Origin: Endocalyx cinctus
Taxonomy: Eukaryota > Ascomycota > Sordariomycetes > Amphisphaeriales > Apiosporaceae
Assembly: GCA_001600455.1 (NCBI GenBank)
Contig: BCKC01000007.1
Coordinates: 363,394 to 427,393 of the forward strand
Direction of reading: 5' to 3'
DNA length: 64,000 nucleotides
Made by a program: the position numbers and the translations under genes. The notes beneath the pieces are model-generated. The model had not been told where the DNA came from and made no database searches. It worked only from the letters and a program-made list of their open reading frames with translations. Positions 55,010 through 64,000 of this stretch are shown here, piece by piece; the stretch's first letter is position 1; the number at the start of each line of letters is the position of its first letter.

Positions 55010-56941
55010 CTTGAATATAGTGAGATAATCCTAAGTCGTTTACAAATATTGTCAAAGGCTGACAAGCCTATGCAGTATGACTTAAAGGACAGGGTATTGT
55101 GTTGCTTAGGGTAAGGAAGGATCAATACTAGTAGAGGGTAGGGGAAACAGTGAAGACAAAGTGATATGACGAAGTTGAATATCCTATCGCGTGACTGTAG
55201 ATGACAATAATGCCCGATATGGTTGATGTCTTGGTGTCGTATCTGCGAAAATATCTTTTTTGGCTATTGGTTTCTGTTCTTTTGCTTTTGCTTTTTTTTT
55301 CTTCTTTTTTTTCTCTTCTCGGATACTTGTATCAAGGATCAACTGGCGAAGAAAGTAGACAGAAGGGTATCAATTGAAATTGTACTTGAGAGGACAATAG
55401 GAGAGATAGATCAAGCTCCAAATAAGAAAAGATGTACAAAGTTAAGTAAGAAATGGACTCGACCCCCAAAATCAGTTTCATTAACTGAAGTTGTATTGGT
55501 AGAAGAAAAATGATTCCCCTCTAGAGACCACTATACACAAGACCAAACTGATGATAACCTCGATTATCTTGTCTTCGGCTTCTTGTTAGACCTCCCGAAA
55601 ACCTCCTTTGCCCAAATCCTACCTAATATTCACCAAACACAAATGATTTCTTTTTTTTTTTTTAGTTTATTTTTTTTTATTTATTTACCGGTTGAGGATC
55701 GTGGTTAACCACTCATGGTTTTTTTTTTTTTTTTTTTGGACAATATTAGCAATCAATGTGGCAAATTGATTTGATGGATGAGTAGTAAAAGTCGAGGTGA
55801 ATGTTGCTATTAATTTGTCGCAGGCGCAGGAAATCGTTAGAATGGTTTAGGACATTAAAAACCTGAGTACAGAGTAGAATTAGACCTCTGTAAAAATCAG
55901 TTGGTCAAAAGAAGAAAAGGTGAAATAAAGGAAAAATATCAAGAGTCGGACGTAATAGTGTTTGTTGTTGAAAAAGAAATAAAGAATTGTGAAGATGTTA
56001 GATGAGGAGAAGGAAGAAGATAGGTAGATGGATGTACCTAAAGAGTTGGAGGAGTAAAGGGAAGAGGACTCATAGTTTATTGGTTGGGGGAAAGAAAGTG
56101 TTACCTAGTGTATCCATGGCTTTGACGTTAGGTAATCTAAGTTATTGTACCTAGGTACGTACTATTAGTCAGATGAATGAAGGTTTAGGTTACCTAGGTA
56201 GCACCTTCTCCGCTAGAAAGAAAAAAAAAATTTACATTGATTAATACTCGCTAATCCTAAAGCAGCAATCATTCACATGGCACTTATCACTTGTGGTATC
56301 CAATATCCATATTAGAGTGGACGCTAGGCATCCATTTATCCATTATATGCATTACATCCAAGTAATTTGAATAAGGTAGGTACAATAATAGGATACAATC
56401 ATACAATAATAGTACTTAGTAATCAAGGTAATCACTAGAAGGCACCTTATATAGGTCATCACAGTGTGTACTCTATATATGGATAGTGAATATCCATGGA
56501 TATGTGCTAAAGTCTTGCTATTGCAAACATTAACCTACCTGTTCATTAACCAACATACCTAATATTGAGAGAAGGTAGAGACCCTCGGAACCATTCAGAT
56601 AACTACCTAGGTCCACGGGTATACCAGCTGCCTACGGTTGGTCATTGGATATACTTCCATGAAACCATACCTAGTAGTTTCTGCTACTGCTAATTACTGA
56701 ATAGTATCTTAACTGTACTCAATCCCGAGCCCTAAAGATGGATCTTGTATAATTGTTTCATGAAAAAGTTCTATAAGTCTATTACTACTAATGATCCATT
56801 ATATCCTCTATTAACATGGACATGTGCCTGTCAAAAATTCTTATAATTCTGATATTTGTTCCATGACCTTTGCTTGTATCGAATTCTGATAGATTTCCCC
56901 GAGATTTCCCCAAAATTCCCCCAAATTCCCGGTTCCCGTTT
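55010..56941. other. Intergenic with poly-T tracts and ACCTAGGT palindromes
   Basis: No gene is supported; the 96-codon plus frame at 55223-55513 begins with a T-run-derived Phe stretch. Long T runs lie near 55650-55663 and 55720-55738. Exact ACCTAGGT copies occur at 56149-56156, 56192-56199 and 56605-56612. Confidence 0.5.
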
Positions 56942-58049
56942 TTAACTTGATTCAGCTGCAGTTTCCTGCCTACCCGTTCTCTTGAACGTAGGTAACTTGA
57001 TACCTCGTTTCTCGCTAGTTGCCGTAGTTTCGCCTTCCTCTACATTCCTAGCCGGTTTTCTTCCCGATTTAATATCTCGCCTCGACGTGCAGCAACAACC
57101 CATGCCGGCGTGGAAGAGGAAAGCCAAGAACGTAAAGCCCGTCGCGATCCACATGAAGACGAGCATCTTGATGCCAACTTCAGCCTCCACGTTGAGATCC
57201 GGCTGCGACGACAGTGCGTATTTGAAAATAAAGGACATGGCCGTGCCCAGTATTGTCGCGACACCGACGAGCAAAAGTGCCATAAATGCCGACAAGCTGA
57301 CGGGTAAACTCCACCATTTGGAATATAGCACGATCGGGCTGACGAGCATAAGGATAGTATCCAACAATAAGCCGGTGAGGAAGAATCCGAACATAATATT
57401 CGAGGCAATCCGGAGGATGTTCAGGATATCATTTACTTCAGATGGCAATGCTATGGAAGCTCCGGAGAAGAGCTCGCTCAAGATGATCTCTACCGGGTTA
57501 AACCAGTACAAAGTTGTTGGCTTTGAGCAATAGGTGATGCCACTAACGTTCATATTAGCACGTGTTCTCGAGTCTTTACTAAGCTAGCATCCATCTTGAC
57601 TTACTCGGTCAAGTATCCTTCACAAAAATTCCACAACCCAACTTGATAGAAATCGTGAAGTCCCAGTGTTCTCGCAATCGAGTTTTGCAGCGTCAAAGTA
57701 CTCGGTACGGATTGAGGTAGGATATCGGCAAGATCCAACTTGAAAAAATATATATCACCGAGAACCTTGCTGCCATTTTGGCTACCGAGTTCAACCTAAC
57801 AGGAAAACATCTATTAGGTGATGTCAAATGATTGAGGGGCCATGGCCAGATAATACTCACTAAGATGAGGAATACGAAAGCGATTAAATAGCAGAAGCAG
57901 GCTATGAATACAGAGGTACGTCTTGTTTTCGTAGAATTCTTGAGCGTGGCCTTGTTGAAGGAATTAGATATCGACTTATCTTGGTCGTTTTCGGAGTTTG
58001 GCGTGGTAGCATCGCGCTTCCGAAATCGTGGGAAAGATTTGACTGCCAT
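56942..58049 (-). CDS. SUR7/PalI-family cortical membrane protein
   Basis: Exons are 58049-57861, 57795-57605 and 57542-56942, with introns of 65 and 62 nt, encoding 326 aa. The first membrane helix is VFIACFCYLIAFVFLILVEL, followed by the family's extracellular block GSQNGSKVLGDIYFFKLD, IARTLGLHDFYQVGLWNFC with EGY, and then DGITYCSKPTTLYWFNPVEI. The W-NFC...C pattern is the claudin-like signature of SUR7 proteins. Three further helices follow: IMFGFFLTGLLLDTILML, LSAFMALLLVGVATILGT and MLVFMWIATGFTFLAFLF. The tail has a CCC cluster that could be palmitoylated. These proteins sit in plasma-membrane eisosome/MCC patches or act at septal or cortical sites. Confidence 0.94.
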
Positions 58050-59508
58050 GATTTTGGGAGATGCAAGTGACGACTTCTCGCCCCCGAAGCCGAACTAGTT
58101 CTCTCTTCCTCAACGAAGTGGGTGAGAATCAAAGTCGAAATCGAAATGGAAGTACACTCTTTTTTTAAGTCGGCAACTTAAAAGAACACAACCAAAAACG
58201 GGTTGATTAAATTATGACCGCCACCGGTCAAGGACAAGATAAAATAAATGACAACAATGACAACAAGAGAAAAAAATTGTTTCGACTGGTATGATGTAGA
58301 TCTGATTAGTTAGTTTACTGCCCACCGCAGTACCCGGACAGCCAGACTACCACATAAACAGGCAAGGGTTAGTTTAGATGATATCAGCATCTACGCTGTA
58401 TTGACTGTTTTTTATGCAGGGTTAGAACTTTACTTAAGCCCCTTTCAATACTTCAGCCCACAGTTATCCCTGATTTATCGAGTTGCAGCGGGTCTAGGGG
58501 GGTCCTCAAGGGTCTACGGCCCTTAGCGCTGAACCTGACATTTGCTTCTGCAACTGCGTGATTGACAAGGATAACTCGCGGCAGTGCAGCGAATCTTTAC
58601 TCATCCCAACCCCAATTAAACCCTTTCGATGAAACTCTGATATATTCATAGTATACGTATGGATATAGTGTCGATGTCTATCCGTTTCCCCCCTATTTTA
58701 CATCCACATGGCTGTAATTAGAATCGAGAAAACTAACCGCGTTTTTTTTTTGTCCTTTTTTTCCTGTTAAAACTAACCCTTATGATTCATTTCATCAGGT
58801 CGGTCCAGACCTGAACTTGTTTCTCTAACAGACTAGATCAGCCTATGACATCACTAGCCGTGACAGCTCATCACCTAAGCAGCTAAGGTACTGTATGCAT
58901 TTTTTTAGTAGGGTACCGTGGATCAGCCACGCACGCACATAAGACTTATTCGATATCCATGGATATCCGGATTTACTGTGTACTTGTAATGTTACTGGTA
59001 ATGTGTCGTAAATATGCACTGCCTAGCAACAACTGAGTAAGTGATAGGGAGAGATCCCAGCTTCTAAGAAAATAATTTCACTAATCGTCATCCAGTCGAT
59101 CCACATCTAAGTTGAATTAAAACACCCTAAAACCAAAATCATCTACTAATACGAACTTTCCACAGTACATACTAGGTACTCCGTATTTACTACAGACTCC
59201 ATAAGGTGTGGACAGGGAGAGTTGATCTTTAACTAGTGGAGCGTAGTGTAAGGTTCTCAGATTGCCGTGAACCTTTTTTTCTTCTTCTTTTTTAATGTAA
59301 ACAGCAATACCAATGACATAACCAGTCACTTTATCCTACTCCTAATTCTTTTTTTTCTTTCTTTCTTGGAGTTAGTTGATTAGCTGGGTCTGTAAATATC
59401 ATCTCATTCTCTCTGAAATTATTTATTCTGCTTTTAAGTAATACGGGACGAAACGTGGGAAGTTGGTACATACGCACGTAACACCCTCTTTTTTTGTTTT
59501 ATTTGGCT
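58050..59508. other. Intergenic between divergent genes
   Basis: AT-rich with no gene seen. It holds the promoters of the SUR7 gene and the PLC-like gene, and T-rich runs lie near 58743-58763 and 59488-59497. Confidence 0.5.
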
Positions 59509-60905
59509 ATGGCTTTAAGGTTGGGGACGCTGTCCCTACTAGCAGTTGCAAAAGTCCTCGCTGCAGAAACATCAGTAACTGATACCGATACATCGGCTAC
59601 TACAACAGAGGCTGCAACACCGACGGGTCCCTATCTGTCGTATACGTCCCAGGTCACTCAAGACACAGATTTAGGAGTGACAGGCGATGGGGCCACGTCG
59701 ATGGGCACCGCTAATGTAACCCAGTCAGCAGTATCGTCCACCAAGACAAATAGCATCACCCTCCTGACGGGCTCGGCAGAATCGTCGACGACGCTGGCTG
59801 GGAACTTCACATCGGCGACGTCTTCCTCGGCCGCGGCCGCCGTAACTAACACGCAGCCGTGCAACAACTACCCTGAATTCTGCGGTCGGAAATATGGTAA
59901 TATCACAGAAGTCGCCTGTCACAACTCTCCCTTTATCACGCCCAACAATCTTGCGGCGAACCAGCTATATGACGTGGCGACGCAGCTTAACGACGGCATT
60001 CGATTCCTTCAAGCTCAAATCCAGTGGCCGACGAATGCGACGGAACCGCACTTTTGCCATACTAGCTGCGATATCCTCGACGCTGGTCCTATCACTGATT
60101 GGCTTACATCGGTCAAGAACTGGGTAGCTAGTCATCCGTACGACGTGGTCACTATTCTGCTCGGAAATGGAAACTAGTAAGTGTAGACACGACCTCCGAG
60201 AGAGTTACTATGTATATACCTAAACTAACCGTCTTCTCCCACAGTTCTACACCAGATTTGTATGTACCGTACATCGAGTCGACCGGTATACTACAGTACA
60301 TCTACACGCCACCCCTGGTACCGATGACGTTGAACGACTGGCCAACCTTGAGCGAAATGATCCTTTCGGGCACGCGGGTGGTTATGTTTATGGACTACAT
60401 GGCGAATCAGACGCAATACCCCTGGCTGTTAGACGAATTTTCGCAGTTGTGGGAGACCCCATTCGACCCGACTAACCAGACCTTCCCCTGTACCCCGCAG
60501 CGTCCTCCCAACCTGTCCGACGATGAAGCCAAAAACAGACTTTACCTCATCAACCACAACCTCAACCTCGAGCTTTCCATCCTCGGGACGGATATGCTCA
60601 TACCTGCCCGTACCGAGCTGAACGTCACCAACAACGCCACGGGATACGGCAGTCTAGGTCTCGGAGCGAGCAACTGCGTAGCCGACTGGGGACGTCCGCC
60701 GAAATTTCTCAACGTCGATTACTACAACGCCGGCGCCTACCCCGGCACCGTGTTCGAGGTGGCCGCGCAGATGAATAACGTCACTTACACCCGGAGCTGC
60801 TGCGGATCCTCTACGAGCGGAGCCGGCAGCATTAAGGAATTGTGGTCCGCCAGGACATTTACGTACACGTTTGCCGTTGCACTTTTTGCCTGGGCATTCA
60901 CATAA
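59509..60905 (+). CDS. Secreted PLC-like phosphodiesterase, GPI-type
   Basis: Exons are 59509-60176 and 60245-60905, with a 68-nt intron (donor GTAAGT, acceptor CACAG), encoding 442 aa. The start is the ATG at 59509; the frame further up opens with TTG. A signal peptide (MALRLGTLSLLAVAKVLA) precedes a Thr/Ser-rich, probably glycosylated stretch of about 110 residues. The catalytic-type domain follows: CNNYPEFCGRKYGNITEVAC, then HNSPF containing the first active-site-type His, LNDGIRFLQAQIQW, CHTSCDILDAGPITDWLTSV and HPYDVVTILLGNGN. It matches the fungal PI-PLC X-domain-like family. The C-terminal hydrophobic tail (FTYTFAVALFAWAFT) suggests a GPI anchor. No Ca-binding C2/EF module is present. 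The substrate is unknown. Confidence 0.92.
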
Positions 60906-62082
60906 GACGAGAATACGCCGCTATTCAAATTATTTCAGCAACAGCGGTATTAACTGCGACAATACGACTGGGCAGGGGGAAAAATGAGAAAGACATATTG
61001 CTTGGAGATCTTGGAGATCGTGTAATTGGCGTTCCTAATTACATTAGACTCGGCATTTAATCTTTGGGTTAGACAGATCGGGGTATGGCGTTGTCAATAG
61101 ACTCTATAAATACTACATGTATGATAATGAAATTTCTAACCGTAATACTTATCGTCATAAAACTTGAAAGAGGCAAACTCCACTTCACGTGTCAGGTCCA
61201 TTTTATTAACTCCTGCTCCACTTTTGAAATCCTACATCACAACACTTTTCCCCTGAGAAGACAATGTTAAGACAGAAGTTATCATATCATCTCAATGTTT
61301 GAGAATGTTCGGATGAAAAGGAAATACTTACCCGATGACAAATAACCCACCTGCAGAAGTCCACGATGACTGCCGAGGGCATCGTTTCAGTAAAGCCAAA
61401 GGCCAAAAACAATTTTCGTAGGCCCTCGCATCGAGGGGTGCATTATTTCTTCACCCCTCTGTATCCTTCCTATAATAGATTGGAACTTAATAGCGATTTT
61501 TAAGTAAGATCCAAACCAATCATACAAACACAGGATGATTTTATCTCGAAGTTATTAGATAAGTACTTGCTAGTCGACTTCTTCAACAACTATACCGGAA
61601 AATCTATCATATAATAAAGCCCACCTAAACATAGGTAAAGAAGCTATGTAATCGGGATAGTGGCAGAGTGGGGAGATAGGACGGAAGCCTGACCCTAATC
61701 AACTGCTGCCACCTGATAGCCCCTCCATAATCGAAGCCTCGAAATTCTGATCCTTATCAGCACATATCGAGACAGCTATTGCGGCGTTTGGATGTCAGAA
61801 AGTACGGATAATAGACTCTGTAATTAAGTCTATATACCGGGTTTTCCAGCTTACAAACCTCACCAATTGTGGCGCCGATTTGTTCTCCTAAGAACGTTCC
61901 TCCTTTTATTTTTCTTTCCATTTAAATTTATGTACCTATCTTCCCAGATTGCTTGATTTTTTGGTTCTTCTTGTTATTCCTCTTCTTTTACCAATGGAGT
62001 TCAGGAAACTTTGAACTGCGTTGCTTCCCACCTTACCAGTCGGACGTGAGTGAAGAGAAGGTATCTGCGAACGAAGAACGAA
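60906..62082. other. Intergenic
   Basis: AT-rich with no gene seen. The leader of the mitochondrial carrier gene lies at the right end, with pyrimidine-rich sequence near 61900-61985. Confidence 0.5.
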
Positions 62083-63144
62083 ATGGCAGCCGACCTGAAG
62101 CAGGTACAAAAAGAGGGCGGGAAAGAAAAGACTGCGAAGAATTATAGAGGATTTGTAGCGGGTGTGTTCTCCGGCATCGCTAAGCTTTCGGGTATGCTCC
62201 TCTCTTCTCTCCCGCCCAAAGAAATTGAAACTTAAGGAGGACGGTGAGCTAACAGGGTTAAATTATTCACAGTCGGTCACCCATTTGATACCATCAAAGT
62301 TCGTCTCCAGACAACAGACCCTTCCCGATTTAGCGGACCCCTACAATGCGTGACGCAGACGATCCGAAACGAGGGCGTTCGCGGCCTGTATAAGGGCGCG
62401 ACGCCGCCTCTCGTGGGCTGGATGTTTATGGATTCCTTGATGCTGGGATCTTTAACCATATATCGTCGGCTGTTAGCCGAGCACGTCTTCCTCCCTCCGT
62501 ATTCGCCCTCGTCCTTGCCCTCTACTTCGAGCTCCAACGCGCCAACACACCATCCGCAACACCTCCCTTCCGTCGGTCACGGAATAGCCGGTGTCCTCGC
62601 CGGGTGCACGGTAAGCTTCATCGCGGCGCCCGTCGAGCACGTCAAAGCCCGTCTGCAGATCCAGTACGCGGCCCGCAAGTCGGAGAGGTTGTATACCGGG
62701 CCCATCGACTGCCTGCACAAGATCTACGGCGCCCACGGCGTCCGCGGCGTCTACAAGGGCCTGCTCGCCACCCTGCTCTTCCGCTCGTTCTTCTTCTTCT
62801 GGTGGGGCTCGTACGACGTGATATCGCGCATGATGCGCGAGCGCACCTCCCTCGGCGCCCCCGCCATAAACTTCTGGGCCGGCGGCCTCAGCGCTCAGGT
62901 CTTTTGGATCACGAGCTACCCGAGCGACGTCGTCAAGCAGCGCGTCATGACCGATGCGCTCGGCGGCCGGCTCGGCGACGGCACCCCGCGCTACCGAAGC
63001 TGGTGGCAGGCCGCGCAGGCCGTCTACGCCGAGGGTGGCGCCAAGGGTTACTGGAGAGGTTTCTTGCCGTGTTTCTTGCGCGCTTTCCCCGCGAATGCGA
63101 TGGCCTTGTTGGCCTTTGAGGGCGTCATGAGGGCCCTGCCTTGA
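62083..63144 (+). CDS. Mitochondrial carrier (SLC25) family protein
   Basis: Exons are 62083-62191 and 62273-63144, with an 81-nt intron (donor GTATGC, acceptor CACAG), encoding 326 aa. The three-fold repeat of the inner-membrane carrier family is evident, with one Px[DE]xx[KR] signature each: HPFDTIKVRLQ, APVEHVKARLQ and YPSDVVKQRVM. Each is followed by a G-rich matrix helix segment (GVRGLYKGATPPL, GVRGVYKGLLATL, GAKGYWRGFLPCF). The protein fits the amino-acid/carnitine-like carrier branch (YMC1-like), but the second signature has Val where Pro-Leu/Met-Asp is usual, and I cannot assign the substrate. A linker between the first two repeats (SLPSTSSSNAPTHHPQH) is longer than usual. Confidence 0.92.
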
Positions 63145-63556
63145 AACTTGGAAAGAAGCAGAAGATAAAAATTGTACGAGTAGATTGTATATATAAGAGT
63201 AAAATCCTCTCTCATAATACCCAATACCACTCTATATAGAAAGATTATAAGCATCACATTTATATCAATTCATTTGCTGAGAAAGTTAATCATCACTACG
63301 CATATACGGAAATTACAGAAAAGTAGCCGTCAGTCACCTAGGGAAGACGTATACTAATCCCAAGAAGTCACAAACTAAACAGGTAAGACGATTCTTGTTT
63401 TGATAGATTGTTAGTCTATTTATTTCTTTTTTTTTTTTTTTTTTGACTTCGGTGACATTATGCTCTATAATGGAGAACGGTACAACTGGTCTATGCTTTC
63501 ATACACAAATCCAAGTCGTCTTCCTTCCAAACCAAATTGCATATATATCAACCAAT
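63145..63556. other. Intergenic between convergent genes
   Basis: Shared 3' flank with a T-run near 63426-63444; no gene seen. Confidence 0.5.
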
Positions 63557-63948
63557 TTACTCGTCATCCTCATCCGCCTCGTCGTTGACGACGTTGAAGA
63601 ACTTGAGCTCGTAAACACCCTTGGAGGTTGATACGACACGGAGCCAGTCACGGAGCTGGTTCTTCTTAAGGAACTTCTTGGTACTGTTGGATATGCGTCA
63701 GTCATGGACCTCAAATCAACAACGCGAGAAATGATAGGCAGCATAACTTACAGGTACTTAAGGTATCGGCCAGAAAGCTCGTTGTGGGCGATGATCTCGA
63801 CCTTGCCGTCGCCGGCCTGCTGGATGACGATGGTGTCGCCGAGGTTGTTCACACGGCCCTCAACCTTGATCTTGTCCTGGAGGAACTTCTCGAAGGCGGC
63901 GGTGTCGAAGATCTTGTCGCTGGCGGGCTGCGAAGCGTTGATGATGAA
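63557..63948 (-). CDS. RPL22: 60S ribosomal protein eL22, 3' exons (partial)
   Basis: Two exons are visible on the minus strand, 63948-63752 and 63684-63557, with a 67-nt intron (donor GTAAGT, acceptor CAACAG). An acceptor (TACGCAG) opens the first of them, so the 5' exon or exons lie beyond base 64000. The reading gives [20 protein letters not shown], then [39 protein letters not shown] and [20 protein letters not shown], ending in an acidic tail (DEADEDDE). This is eL22 of the large cytosolic ribosomal subunit. Codons are strongly C-ended, as expected for a ribosomal protein gene. Confidence 0.96.
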
Positions 63949-64000
63949 CTGCGTAGAGGGGAGGAGATACGTAAGTATATATGCTTCTTTGCTCCCCTCT

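Noticed and set aside
55223..55513. 96-codon plus-strand ORF with Phe-rich start
   Set aside because: The hydrophobic part is produced by a T-rich tract and the rest has no family signal.
61953..62235. Frames overlapping the first exon of the mitochondrial carrier
   Set aside because: The ATG at 62083 with the 81-nt intron gives the conserved carrier signature; the other frames do not.

Overview
The window is nuclear DNA of a filamentous ascomycete (Pezizomycotina; a Sordariomycete is my inference). The coding sequences are GC-rich and interrupted by short spliceosomal introns, mostly 44-124 nt, with GTAAGT/GTGAGT-type donors, CTAAC/CTGAC-like branch sites and TAG/CAG/AAG acceptors. They sit in AT-rich intergenic DNA. 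The families are fungal: SIN component Cdc14, SUR7, DUF3716, rhodopsin-domain 7TM protein, short tyrosinase, fungal-type GGPP synthase and Mpe1. I rebuilt the multi-exon genes by hand and checked that every exon sum is divisible by three.

Layout. 1-2971 (-): a very large disordered protein running off the left edge. 4087-9742: a histidine-phosphatase-fold protein without its catalytic His, a CaiB/BaiF CoA-transferase-fold protein, and a DUF3716 protein. 12236-12847 (-): a small secreted, probably GPI-anchored protein. 12.9-19.7 kb: a gene-poor tract with at least three decayed genes. Two look like secondary-metabolism genes (a PKS fragment and an FAD-linked oxidoreductase), and the tract ends at an intact cytochrome P450 (19710-21519). 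22.2-29.6 kb: a basic SAP-like protein, an amidohydrolase, GET3 and a single-pass membrane protein, all on the minus strand. 30.7-39.5 kb: a hypothetical protein, a second single-pass membrane protein, GGPP synthase, Cdc14 and a cysteine-rich type I membrane protein. 40581-40673 (-): a tRNA-His with a 21-nt intron. 41.4-46.7 kb: a seven-exon rhodopsin-domain membrane protein divergent from a ten-exon tyrosinase that includes an 8-nt microexon, then an HD-domain phosphohydrolase. 49.9-64 kb: an AMPK-type glycogen-binding-domain protein, Mpe1, a SUR7 protein, a PLC-like phosphodiesterase, a mitochondrial carrier, and the 3' exons of ribosomal protein eL22.

Most genes are unrelated housekeeping or cell-surface genes. 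Protein targeting (GET3), mRNA 3'-end formation (Mpe1), septation (Cdc14), isoprenoid supply (GGPP synthase) and translation (eL22, tRNA-His) are represented. Several products act at the cell surface: SUR7, three single-pass membrane proteins, the PLC-like protein and the GPI-type protein. I see no operon-like system, CRISPR array or intact transposon. The most notable features are the decayed metabolite-gene tract, the two enzymes with altered catalytic positions, and the tyrosinase microexon.
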